NCBI RefSeq assembly: GCF_000424325.1
Contig: NZ_AUJR01000026.1
Span: forward strand, 1 to 64,000
Length of the DNA stretch: 64,000 nt
Direction: 5' to 3'
From: [Clostridium] clostridioforme AGR2157
Lineage (GTDB): Bacteria; Bacillota; Clostridia; Lachnospirales; Lachnospiraceae
Shown: positions 1-7,750 of the stretch, piece by piece
Numbering within the stretch: the stretch's first letter is position 1
Layout of the letters: each line of letters begins with the position of its first letter
The notes under the pieces: generated by a model
What the model was told of the DNA's origin: nothing
Database searches by the model: none
Seen by the model: the letters and a program-made list of their open reading frames with translations, nothing else
Program-made: the position numbers and the translations under genes

Positions 1-329
1 TGATGGAACAGACGGATGAGTGGCTGCGCCACAGAATCCGAGCGGTGTACTGGAAACAATGGAAGAAGGTACGCACAAGATATAAAATGTTGCGGGCGTT
101 ACATTTACCAGAGTGGAAGGTGCATGAGATGGCGAACTGCCGAAAGGGAGTGTGGAGAGCGGCGGGAATGCTCAACTCGGCACTCACCAAAAGAATCATA
201 GTGGACAGACTTGGTTATCCCGATATGACTGCCCACTATTTGAAAGTCCGAGTAAACTATTGAACCGCGTAGTACCGAACGGTACGCTACGTGGTGTGGA
301 AGGGGAGGTTAAAATCTCCCCTATCCGAT
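1..329 (+). mobile_element. Group II intron, 3' end
   Basis: Downstream of the maturase stop, 262-299 folds as a domain V-like hairpin (GAACCGCGTAGTACC ... GGTACGCTACGTGGT with a GAAC loop region) and 301-329 as a domain VI-like hairpin (GGGGAGGTT AAAAT CTCCCC). The 3' splice boundary is placed at about 329, after CTATCCGAT. The boundary is inferred from the usual short distance between domain VI and the 3' end. Confidence 0.75.
3..263 (+). CDS. Group II intron maturase, C-terminal end (partial)
   Basis: This is the last 86 codons of an intron-encoded reverse transcriptase/maturase; the frame is open at the window edge, so the ATG at position 3 is internal. The segment holds the maturase (GIIM, domain X) part: a basic WKQWKKVRTRY stretch followed by an LGYPDMTAHYLK motif typical of these C-termini. 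Such proteins bind the intron RNA, help it splice and copy it into DNA during retrohoming. The stop lies immediately before the intron's domain V hairpin, the usual arrangement. The polymerase domain lies upstream of the window, so its integrity cannot be judged. Confidence 0.85.
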   Translation: MEQTDEWLRHRIRAVYWKQWKKVRTRYKMLRALHLPEWKVHEMANCRKGVWRAAGMLNSALTKRIIVDRLGYPDMTAHYLKVRVNY

Positions 330-422
330 GCGCTATGCGGTTTTGAGAGGTATTATATATGGAGATATAAGGCAGGGGGAATTCCAGCACTTTCTGTTTA
401 TGGAAATTTAATTCTTCCTTTC

Positions 423-452
423 TTGACAATCCATGGCATATGTGTTTATAAT
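423..452 (+). promoter_or_regulatory. SigA-type promoter of the tetR-TolC-like operon
   Basis: TTGACA at 423-428 and TATAAT at 447-452, 18 bp apart, about 90 bp upstream of the tetR start. It is the only good promoter seen before the three-gene operon. Confidence 0.75.
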
Positions 453-460
453 TGGGTTCG

Positions 461-492
461 TGACATATTGTCATAAGTGACATTATGTCACT
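461..492. promoter_or_regulatory. Two tandem palindromes, probable TetR-family operators
   Basis: TGACATATTGTCA (461-473) and AGTGACATTATGTCACT (476-492) are adjacent inverted repeats sharing the half site TGACAT. They begin 8 bp after the -10 box, across the expected transcription start, a position where a bound repressor blocks transcription. Assignment to the TetR protein encoded just downstream is inference. Confidence 0.6.
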
Positions 493-541
493 AAGAGGAA
501 TATGATTGTATCATACAAAAGAGGGCTAGGAGGCTGGATTC

Positions 542-1174
542 ATGCCTACACAACGATTTTTGAAACTAAAGGAAGAGAAGAAGCAGGCAATACTGGAGGC
601 AGCGGTCCACGAATTCTCAAGGGTTCCCTATTCATCTGCATCCATCAACCAGATTATCAAGGAGGCAGACATATCCAGAGGAAGCTTTTATACATATTTT
701 GAAGATAAGGATGACCTGATGCGGTATATGCTAAGAGGCTTCAGGGATAACTGCCAGGAGAGAATCTTCAGAACCCTGAAGGAGCAGAGGGGGAATCCCT
801 TTGGAACCGCCCTTAAGCTTCTGGAGGCAGTGGTGGATGAGGACCATGGCGGTCTGGGCTATAAGATGTACAGGAACATGCTGTCGGATTTAAGTGTGGT
901 GGACCAGAACCATTTATTTGGAATCAAGGGCTTTTTGCTTCAGGATGAGTTCTATGGTGAGTTCGTTCAGAAGCTTTATGAAGGGATTGACAGGGAACGT
1001 TATCCCATTAATGAAGGGACCCTGGCATATCTGGTGGACATGGCCATGCTTATTATCATCAGAGCCGTAACGCTGTATTATAAGAATGTGGTGGACCGGG
1101 AAAAACTTCTGGAAGTGTCAAAGAAGGAAATGCTCATATTGGAATACGGTGTCTGCCGGAACATCGGAAGCTGA
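542..1174 (+). CDS. TetR/AcrR-family transcriptional regulator
   Basis: A 210-residue protein with an N-terminal TetR helix-turn-helix: residues about 12-58 contain KKQAILEAAVHEFS, the recognition-helix region ISRGSFYTYF and the conserved YFEDKDDLM that follows. The remaining all-helical domain is the ligand-binding part and is too variable to name an inducer. The start is set by AGGAGG at 528-533, 8 bp upstream. It is the first gene of an operon with two TolC-like proteins; TetR regulators next to efflux parts usually repress them until a toxic compound binds. Two palindromes over the promoter suggest autorepression. Confidence 0.85.
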   Translation: MPTQRFLKLKEEKKQAILEAAVHEFSRVPYSSASINQIIKEADISRGSFYTYFEDKDDLMRYMLRGFRDNCQERIFRTLKEQRGNPFGTALKLLEAVVDEDHGGLGYKMYRNMLSDLSVVDQNHLFGIKGFLLQDEFYGEFVQKLYEGIDRERYPINEGTLAYLVDMAMLIIIRAVTLYYKNVVDREKLLEVSKKEMLILEYGVCRNIGS

Positions 1175-1209
1175 CGTGAAAGGGAAACACAGAAAAGAGG
1201 AGAGAAGAT

Positions 1210-2430
1210 ATGAAAAATTTAAGGAACAGGAAATATGGGTACAGGGCTGCTGCTGTTCTGTCAGCCATCACCATGGCCGGGGCAATGCCCATGACATCAT
1301 TTGCAAGGAATGCAAGCAAGCCGGATGATGCCCATGTTATCGCAGAGCCTCCTGCACCGGACATTAACAAGGATTTAAGCCCTGAATTTGCATACAGCGA
1401 GGATAAATGGGCGTCCCTCAGGGATAATGTGCTGGAATTCGGGGAGTTAAAGGATTTAGTGCACGAGTACAACCCAACGGTCCGCAGCAACCGGTCTACC
1501 TATAAGGATCAGAAGGGCAAGGACCTGAATGCGGCTTACGATGATTATATGGATGACATTGATGCCATCTGGAATAATGCAGACAGCGACGATGACGTGG
1601 CATGGGCCACTGCCAGGTTCCAGGTTGGCGTGCTCCAGCAGCAGGCTGACAACAACTATCAGGATGCCGACATGGAAAAGATTCAGTATGACCAGACAGA
1701 GGCAGGACTTGTGTATCAGGCCCAGCAGCTCATGGTGACCTATGAGCAGTCACGGTATAATATGGAAAACCTTGAAAGTGCAAGGAATCTTCTGCAGGCC
1801 CAGTACGAGGCAACTGTGGCCCGTCAGGCCGCCGGCATGGCAACCCAGGCAGATGTGCTGAGCGCATTAAAGAGCGTACAGGACCAGGATACGGCCATTT
1901 TGTCTGCACAGAAGTCTGCTGACAATGTCCACAGAAGTCTTTGCCTGATGCTGGGATGGGCGGTGGACGGACAGCCTGAGATTAGGGATGTGCCGGAGCC
2001 GGATTTGAACCGGATTGCTTCCATGAATCCTGAAGCTGATATGGAGACTGCCATTGCAAACAATTACGATGTGAAATATTATGAGAAGAAGGCCGGTAAC
2101 CTGACCAGCCAGTATCTGATTGAGTCCAATCAGGCACAGCTTCAGGATGCAAAGAATAAGGCGGCCAAATCTCTCAGGACCCAGTACAATACGGTGCTTA
2201 CAAACCGGGATTCCCTGAACGCGGCCGTGATGGCCCTGGATGTTGCCTCCGTTAACCTGAACACGGCCACGGCCAGGAGGGCAGTAGGCGAAATTACAGA
2301 GCTGGAATACCAGAACGTGCTTAACAGCTATGTGTCCGCCAAGAACAGTGTGGAGACAGATAAGCTTCAGCTTCTGCTGGCTATGGAAGCCTATGATTGG
2401 AATGTAAAAGGTCTCACAACCTCCAATTAG
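1210..2430 (+). CDS. TolC-like (outer-membrane-efflux-type fold) secreted protein 1
   Basis: This 406-residue protein has a signal peptide (basic MKNLRNRKYGYR, hydrophobic AAAVLSAITMAGAMPM, cleavage near SFA-RN) and then a long, almost all-helical body with heptad character. Two related halves each begin with a segment like FGELKDLVHEYNPTVRSN or METAIANNYDVKYYEKKA, the duplicated 'helix then NP/NN-V' pattern of the OEP/TolC family. TolC proteins form trimeric export ducts in the outer membrane of diderms; this organism should have no outer membrane, so the role here is unknown. RBS GAGGAGAG precedes the start. It lies 35 bp after tetR and 30 bp before a paralogue. Confidence 0.65.
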   Translation: MKNLRNRKYGYRAAAVLSAITMAGAMPMTSFARNASKPDDAHVIAEPPAPDINKDLSPEFAYSEDKWASLRDNVLEFGELKDLVHEYNPTVRSNRSTYKDQKGKDLNAAYDDYMDDIDAIWNNADSDDDVAWATARFQVGVLQQQADNNYQDADMEKIQYDQTEAGLVYQAQQLMVTYEQSRYNMENLESARNLLQAQYEATVARQAAGMATQADVLSALKSVQDQDTAILSAQKSADNVHRSLCLMLGWAVDGQPEIRDVPEPDLNRIASMNPEADMETAIANNYDVKYYEKKAGNLTSQYLIESNQAQLQDAKNKAAKSLRTQYNTVLTNRDSLNAAVMALDVASVNLNTATARRAVGEITELEYQNVLNSYVSAKNSVETDKLQLLLAMEAYDWNVKGLTTSN

Positions 2431-2460
2431 GCCGGCTGAAAAGATAAGGAGGTTGAACAG

Positions 2461-3660
2461 ATGAACATGAACAGACGAAAAGGCTTCATGGCTTTATCAC
2501 TGGCAGCCGTGATGGCGGTGGGCAGTACAGGCGCTGCGCTGGCCGATGAGCCGGGTGTGGTACCGGGTGAGACGTACACAGAAGCCATGGCCCGGCTCCA
2601 GGACAGCCACATGGAGTACGATGAATTGACAGACCTTATTAAGAATTACTATGCTCCCATAAAAAGCGCATATTCCATGATTGATACCATGGAAGAGGAC
2701 CAGGGAAGCATTGCAACAGCCATGCGCGTGGTGGCTGATGATTATATGTCCCAGGCAGACCAGCTGGCAGATGTCCTGGGCAGCGGGAATCCTGCGGTCA
2801 TGCAGATAGTGGGAGGAGCCAGGATGCTGCGTTCCAGCGCAGGCTCCATGGATCGTTCCATTGAGCGCAGCAAGTCCAGCCGGAGCGTGGACCGCCAGGT
2901 GAACATGATTGTGTCCGGCGCGGAGACTCTGATGAACCAGTATGAGTATTACCTGGCTCAGAGGACCGTGGTAGCCAAGGCATTGGAGATAGCCCAGACA
3001 GCCCAGGCCATACAGCAGACCATGCAGGCCCAGGGGCTTGCAGTGGATGCAGACGTGCTTTCGGCGGCAGCCCAGCTGTCCTCGGCAAAATCCCAGCTGG
3101 AGAGTATAGATGCGGGAATTGACCAGATATATAAGACCCTTTGCTACTATACCGGATGGGATAAAGGCGCGGATACTGTCATTGGCCCGGTTCCGGCAGC
3201 AGACCCATCGGTTATCGGGACCCTGGATTTGGCATCTGACAAGGAAACCGCGGTGAACAATAACTACAGCCTGATCAGCATGCGGAGCGGTTCAGGGGCA
3301 GGAATGAGTGATTTCCAGGTCCGCACCACCAAAGGAATGACGCAGAAGGCCAACAAGATGCGTACCGTAGACTATTCAGAGGCCCAGCTCCGTTCTTATA
3401 TGCAGACATTGTATGACACCATACTGGAGAAAAAGGCAGCCTATGATTCAGCTTCCACTGCTTACCAGAGCGCCCAGCTCACGTGGAATGCAGCTCAGAT
3501 TCAGAGGCAGAATGGCACGCTGAGCCAGATTCAGTTCATGCAGCAGGAGCTGGCGTATCTCCAGGCTCAGTCCGGGTTTAAGTGTGCAGACCTGAATCTT
3601 CAGCAGGCACTGCGCAATTATCAGTGGGCTGTAAAAGGCGTCAGCGTAAGCGCCGGTTAA
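2461..3660 (+). CDS. TolC-like secreted protein 2 (paralogue)
   Basis: A 399-residue protein with a clear signal peptide (MNRRKGFMALSLAAVMAVGSTGAALA, cleavage before DEPG). The mature part is Gln/Ala/Ser-rich and predicted almost wholly coiled coil, with TolC-family-like features: YDELTDLIKNYYAPIKSAYS at the start and a central LCYYTGWDKGADTVIGPVP turn matching LCLMLGWAVDGQPEIRDVP of the upstream protein. The pair is therefore a tandem duplication, strongly diverged. RBS AAGGAGG sits 7-8 bp upstream. No inner-membrane pump or adaptor follows, so a partner would have to be encoded elsewhere. A structural role at the cell wall is equally possible. Confidence 0.6.
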   Translation: MNMNRRKGFMALSLAAVMAVGSTGAALADEPGVVPGETYTEAMARLQDSHMEYDELTDLIKNYYAPIKSAYSMIDTMEEDQGSIATAMRVVADDYMSQADQLADVLGSGNPAVMQIVGGARMLRSSAGSMDRSIERSKSSRSVDRQVNMIVSGAETLMNQYEYYLAQRTVVAKALEIAQTAQAIQQTMQAQGLAVDADVLSAAAQLSSAKSQLESIDAGIDQIYKTLCYYTGWDKGADTVIGPVPAADPSVIGTLDLASDKETAVNNNYSLISMRSGSGAGMSDFQVRTTKGMTQKANKMRTVDYSEAQLRSYMQTLYDTILEKKAAYDSASTAYQSAQLTWNAAQIQRQNGTLSQIQFMQQELAYLQAQSGFKCADLNLQQALRNYQWAVKGVSVSAG

Positions 3661-3674
3661 ATGTAAATTACAGG

Positions 3675-3738
3675 AAAACCCTATTTTTACCAGTTTTGTT
3701 ACATTTGCAACAAAATGGCGGTGAAAATAGGGTTTTTC
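3675..3738 (+). terminator. Rho-independent terminator after the TolC-like operon
   Basis: Long inverted repeat AAAACCCTATTTTTAC (3675-3690) against GTGAAAATAGGGTTTTT (3721-3737), with an inner stem TTTTGTT/AACAAAA. Ends in a T run. Confidence 0.85.
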
Positions 3739-3793
3739 TCTGACTTTTAGTTCTAAATTTACAAAAACTATATAAAATTAGTGCGCTAATCTC

Positions 3794-3822
3794 TTGAATT
3801 TAGAGAAAAAAAATGTTATTCT
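3794..3822 (+). promoter_or_regulatory. Promoter of the HPr-like gene
   Basis: TTGAAT (3794-3799), 17 bp, TATTCT (3817-3822), with a TGn extended -10 at 3814-3816. The leader of about 75 nt contains GAGGAGGGGGG, too far from the start codon to be its RBS. Confidence 0.55.
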
Positions 3823-3901
3823 AAATACATAGGGGCATGTATAATTATTCAGAGGAGGGGGGTAACAAGTAGTCGGTTTTGTTTTGAATTGAGGTGATTC
3901 T

Positions 3902-4156
3902 ATGTTAACGAAACAAGTTGACAGCAGGGAACGGGTCTTTAGGCCAATCCCCATTTCTTATTTGATTCAGACGGCAAATCAATTTGACTGCGATATTTTT
4001 GTCACCAGCGATAAGTATACAGCGAATGTCAAGCAATACGACGAGGTAAAGAATCTTAGAATGACAGGTTTTCTGACTTTTTACTTTAAGGGAAGTGACG
4101 AGACAGAGGCCGAGGACAGGATTCAGAAGATTCTGTGGGAGGATAATGAAGGATAA
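3902..4156 (+). CDS. HPr-fold protein lacking the phosphorylation histidine
   Basis: This 84-residue protein has the length and secondary-structure order of the PTS phosphocarrier HPr (beta-alpha-beta-beta-alpha-beta-beta-alpha). The segment RPIPISYLIQTANQFDCDIFV aligns with the HPr stretch that normally reads HARPA-x-LLVQTAS, but the phosphoryl-accepting His is absent. The regulatory Ser region is also not conserved (KQYDEVKNLRMTG). It ends with the usual acidic helix EAEDRIQKIL. It therefore cannot work as a normal PTS carrier; a regulatory or binding role like other degenerate HPr proteins is possible. Monocistronic: own promoter upstream, terminator downstream. Confidence 0.6.
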   Translation: MLTKQVDSRERVFRPIPISYLIQTANQFDCDIFVTSDKYTANVKQYDEVKNLRMTGFLTFYFKGSDETEAEDRIQKILWEDNEG

Positions 4157-4187
4157 GGAGAGTACATAATTATGTGTGTACAAAATT

Positions 4188-4220
4188 AAACGAGGACAGG
4201 GAGACCGGTCCTCGTTTATT
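4188..4220. terminator. Terminator between the HPr-like gene and the BCCT gene
   Basis: AAACGAGGAC (4188-4197) pairs with GTCCTCGTTT (4208-4217), followed by ATTGCTTT. It lies between convergent genes and may serve both. Confidence 0.7.
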
Positions 4221-4251
4221 GCTTTATGATTTTTGCTGTGATTCAATTACA

Positions 4252-5811
4252 TCATTCAATGTTCCGCGTTCCGGAATTCTCTTTGTCCAGGTAGTGCCTG
4301 GCGTCCTTGAAAAAGCCCCATACAATCAATACAATGATGAAACCAATGGGAAAGGCTGCAATGATGGATACGGTCTGCAGGTTAGCCATGGAGTTCTCTG
4401 CGAAAATCAGGGCTATGGGCAGCAGCATCAGAAGTATGGCCCAGAACAGCTTTACCTGCTTGCGGGGTTCCTCCTCAGCGCCCAGGGACTTATAGGAGTA
4501 TGAGCTGGCTACCATGGTCAGAGCGTCAAAGGATGTGGCATAAAAGGCAATCATGGTAATGGCCAGAAGAACCAGCCCGGCCTTTGCCAGAGGCATTGTC
4601 TCAAATATGGAGATGATGGCCTGGTACAGGTCCCCGGTTTTGGCATAGACACCCATCAGGTCCAGCTTTCCGTGCATCTGCAGTCCCAGCCCGTAATTGC
4701 CCAGGATGATGAAGGATGTAAAGGTGCCTGAGAGACCGAAGAAATAGCCTCCAAGCACAGTCTGGCGGATGGTCCTTCCCTTGCTGATGGTGCCGATGAA
4801 GAATGGGGTGGCAACACACCATACCATCCAGTAAGCCCAGTAAAAGATGGTCCAGTTCTGGGGGAAGGAGGAGGTGCGCATGGCATCGGTCCAGGTGGCC
4901 ATGCCCACGAAGTTCTGTACCATATTCCCCACCGCGGTGATGCCTGTCTCGATGATATAGCGTGTCTCGCCTCCGCACAGAAGGAAATAGGCCAGCAGTC
5001 CGAAGAACAGGTACACGCAGGAGGCTGCCAGTTTGGCAATGCCCTGCATGCCGAAGTATACGGCCATGGTATACACCACGCAGATGATGACCAGGATGCC
5101 GATGGTCAGGAAATTATTCTCAGGCATGCCTAACACACGGCTTATGGCCATGGAGAGAAGGGGCGTTGCCAGGGAAAATGTGGTGGCAGTGCCTGCCAGA
5201 AGGGCAAATACCGCTGTCAGGTCAATGAGTTTTCCCAAGAGACCGTCCACCCGTCTGCCCAGAAGCGGCCGGCATGCCTCGGAATACTTTTGTTTGCTCC
5301 GCTTACGCACATGAAGCATGAAGCCAAAGGACACAGCCAGAATAATGTAAAAGCTCCAGGGAATGGGGCCCCAGTGAAACAGGGGATAGGTGGATGCCCA
5401 GTCCTGCATGGCGCCCATGTCCGTGATATGGGGCTCGCCTGCGTAGAGCATCCACTCGCACAGGGAGTAGAAAAGTATGTCGGCAGCCAATCCCGCCGTA
5501 AACATCATGGAACCCCACTGGAAGGAGGAGTACTGCGGCTTTTCAGGATTCCCCAGCTTTATCTTGCCGTAGCGGGAAAATGCCATGTACAGGGAGCAGA
5601 TTAAGGCGCCCAGTCCAAGGAGCAGATAATAGCTTCCTAACTGGTCTCCCAGAAAAAAGCGCACAGACCCAAGTACCTGAGAGGAGGCGTCCGGGAATAT
5701 CATAAACAGGGAACAGAGGGCCAGTATGGTCACAAAGGGAATGATGGTTGTGACCCGGTCCAGCCTATTCTTTAATGCGGTATCTATACTGCTGTTTTTA
5801 TCTTGCTTCAT
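4252..5811 (-). CDS. BCCT-family betaine/carnitine/choline transporter
   Basis: A 519-residue, roughly 12-helix membrane protein. Family marks are FHWGPIPWSFYI, the tryptophan-rich FYWAYWMVWCVATPFF and the following ISKGRTIRQ loop, which fit the BCCT signature (W-x3-W-W-x-P ... SRGRTIR). Members take up betaine, carnitine or choline using Na+ or H+, or exchange substrates such as carnitine/gamma-butyrobetaine; the substrate cannot be chosen from sequence. A start 27 codons further upstream exists, but 5811 is preferred because AGGAGG lies 8 bp before it. Single gene on the minus strand, with a 186-bp divergent spacer to the lipoprotein gene. Confidence 0.85.
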   Translation of the reverse strand: MKQDKNSSIDTALKNRLDRVTTIIPFVTILALCSLFMIFPDASSQVLGSVRFFLGDQLGSYYLLLGLGALICSLYMAFSRYGKIKLGNPEKPQYSSFQWGSMMFTAGLAADILFYSLCEWMLYAGEPHITDMGAMQDWASTYPLFHWGPIPWSFYIILAVSFGFMLHVRKRSKQKYSEACRPLLGRRVDGLLGKLIDLTAVFALLAGTATTFSLATPLLSMAISRVLGMPENNFLTIGILVIICVVYTMAVYFGMQGIAKLAASCVYLFFGLLAYFLLCGGETRYIIETGITAVGNMVQNFVGMATWTDAMRTSSFPQNWTIFYWAYWMVWCVATPFFIGTISKGRTIRQTVLGGYFFGLSGTFTSFIILGNYGLGLQMHGKLDLMGVYAKTGDLYQAIISIFETMPLAKAGLVLLAITMIAFYATSFDALTMVASSYSYKSLGAEEEPRKQVKLFWAILLMLLPIALIFAENSMANLQTVSIIAAFPIGFIIVLIVWGFFKDARHYLDKENSGTRNIE

Positions 5812-5997
5812 GGCTGTATCCTCCTGAATGTTCAAAAAATTGTTAAAATGAATTATATTGAACATATTATCATCAGTTACTGGAAAAATCAAGAGGAACT
5901 TGTAAAAACATCAATAATTTTGTAAGAAAAAAGGACTGTTAAATTATTGTAATCTTAGCTATAATAGTAACGTTGACAAAAGGAGGATTACCATATC

Positions 5998-6546
5998 ATG
6001 AGAAAATTAAAGAAGTTATCATTGATATTATTAGCTTCAGCGGCCCTGCTTTGCGGTTGTACTCAGAGCAACATTGTTTCTCCCAGTAACGGTGTGGTTC
6101 AGGGGGACGGACAGCCTGACCTGGAGGTTGATAAAAATATTAACATTGACTGGCAGGAGGTAAGGGAAGACCTCAGGGATCAGTTCCTGGATCCTTACGG
6201 CGAGTTCGCTGATTATGTGCTGGATCTGGATGCCAAGTATGACGCCGGCAGCAGCAGGTTAGTTGTCCTGCTTCCCGTGACCCATAAGACCACAGGTGAC
6301 ATTGCTGTGATTTATGGTCAGGAGGTGCTGAAGGCAGTGGGTACCTATGTTGCGGAGCAGAACTTCTATTATGAAGCTCCTGACCTGGAGGATACGGACA
6401 GCACCTACTATGGCAGTTACTTTGACGAGCACGACGTGCTTGTGCAGGTGTTCCCTTATGACAAAGAGGGGGATGAAAGCGCATACCTGGTGAATGACGT
6501 TATGAAGGCAGGGGAACAGAGAGAGCTGACAGCTCAGATTCAGTAA
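5998..6546 (+). CDS. Small lipoprotein of unknown function
   Basis: A 182-residue protein with a lipoprotein signal: MRKLKKLS, a hydrophobic stretch, and lipobox LLCGC with Cys21 as the modified residue. The mature domain has alternating beta/alpha segments (SSRLVVLLPVTHKT, AVIYGQEVLKAVGTYV) and an acidic C-terminal half; I do not recognise the family. RBS AAAGGAGG at 5979-5986 and a TATAAT box at 5960-5965 precede it. It is followed 24 bp later by a secreted metallo-beta-lactamase-fold protein, so the two are probably co-transcribed and act together outside the membrane. Confidence 0.75.
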   Translation: MRKLKKLSLILLASAALLCGCTQSNIVSPSNGVVQGDGQPDLEVDKNINIDWQEVREDLRDQFLDPYGEFADYVLDLDAKYDAGSSRLVVLLPVTHKTTGDIAVIYGQEVLKAVGTYVAEQNFYYEAPDLEDTDSTYYGSYFDEHDVLVQVFPYDKEGDESAYLVNDVMKAGEQRELTAQIQ

Positions 6547-6570
6547 AGAAATGATTAAGGAGATATTGGG

Positions 6571-7671
6571 ATGAGGATTGACAGATACTGGAAACAGGCC
6601 GCCGCCGGACTGCTGGCCATCATGACACTGACAATGACCGGAGGGAACCTGGACAGCCTGGCCATGACCAACTCCCAGCCGTTAAAGGCCCAGGGACAGA
6701 TGCTGTCCTCACCGGACAAAATTATCATCAGGGATGAAGGGGATAATGCCCAGTCATCCCAGGCAGCGGCTGCCAGCCAGCCGGTGATTCAGACTAAGGC
6801 TCAGATTGCCGCATTTGGGGAAGTTACCACTCCAAAGACAGATACCACTTCCCTGTTTGGGGCCGGCCGTCTCACCATGCTGGCCAATCATGACACGGCA
6901 GCCCAGCTTCTGTCGGTCATCATCGAGACAGGAGAGGGCGGTCTCATCGTAGTGGACGGAGGCTGGACCAATAACGCGGATTATCTTCTGAACCAGATTA
7001 AGCAGAAGGGCGGTCACGTCCAGGCATGGCTGCTGACCCACCCTGATTCAGACCATGTGGGAGCATTGGCAGACATTCTGTACAAGCATAACGGAGAGAT
7101 TACCATTGACGGTATCTACTACTCCTTTGCAGAGGACAGCTGGTATGCTGAGAAGGACCCTGAGGTTGCCAAGATGGTGGCCTATATCAAGGGAGCCTTT
7201 GGTCTGGTGCCTCAGAATATCCTTCACGGGGATATTGTATCAGGACAGGTCATCCAGGCAGGTCCTGCCAAGATTCAGGTATTGAATCAGGCATATAAGA
7301 TGAACAATGACTTTGTCAATAACAGCAGTGTGGCCTATATGGTATCCCTGAACGGGACAAACACCGTGTTCCTGGGAGATTTGGCTAAATCAGGCGGCGA
7401 GCAGCTGATGGCCGACCATGATCTGAGCGCCCTTAAGTGCGATATCGTCCAGGTGGCCCACCACGGACAGAACGGCGTAGGCTATGAGGTCTACAAGGCG
7501 TTAAGGCCCAGCGTTGCCCTATGGCCCACCCCCCAGTGGCTGTGGGATAATGACAACGGCAGCGGCTCCGGAAGCGGTATCTGGCTTACACAGGAGACAA
7601 AGAACTGGATGGTCCGCCTTGGCGTGAATGCAAATTACTGCATCAAGGACGGGGACCAGGTGATCGAATAA
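6571..7671 (+). CDS. Secreted metallo-beta-lactamase-fold hydrolase (ComEC C-terminal-like)
   Basis: A 366-residue exported protein. The N-terminus carries a signal peptide (QAAAGLLAIMTLTMTGGNLDSLA), then a low-complexity Ser/Gln/Ala linker to about residue 85. The catalytic domain has the zinc motif THPDSDHVG (HxDxDH), a FLGD aspartate and VAHHGQNG, the order seen in the MBL domain of ComEC/Rec2 and related extracellular hydrolases. Those cut nucleic acids or phosphodiesters in some cases, but the substrate here is unknown. RBS AAGGAG lies 8 bp before the ATG. Likely in an operon with the preceding lipoprotein. Confidence 0.75.
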   Translation: MRIDRYWKQAAAGLLAIMTLTMTGGNLDSLAMTNSQPLKAQGQMLSSPDKIIIRDEGDNAQSSQAAAASQPVIQTKAQIAAFGEVTTPKTDTTSLFGAGRLTMLANHDTAAQLLSVIIETGEGGLIVVDGGWTNNADYLLNQIKQKGGHVQAWLLTHPDSDHVGALADILYKHNGEITIDGIYYSFAEDSWYAEKDPEVAKMVAYIKGAFGLVPQNILHGDIVSGQVIQAGPAKIQVLNQAYKMNNDFVNNSSVAYMVSLNGTNTVFLGDLAKSGGEQLMADHDLSALKCDIVQVAHHGQNGVGYEVYKALRPSVALWPTPQWLWDNDNGSGSGSGIWLTQETKNWMVRLGVNANYCIKDGDQVIE

Positions 7672-7691
7672 AGCGTGAAATAAACGGCGGC

Positions 7692-7745
7692 AAAAAGCTG
7701 CGGCCCCTTTTCCTGAGAATTCAGGAAGAGGGGCCGCAGCTTTTT
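7692..7745. terminator. Strong bidirectional terminator
   Basis: AAAAAGCTGCGGCCCC (7692-7707) and GGGGCCGCAGCTTTTT (7730-7745) form a long GC-rich stem between convergent genes, with A and T runs on either side so that it can work on both strands. Confidence 0.9.
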
Positions 7746-7750
7746 ACTTC

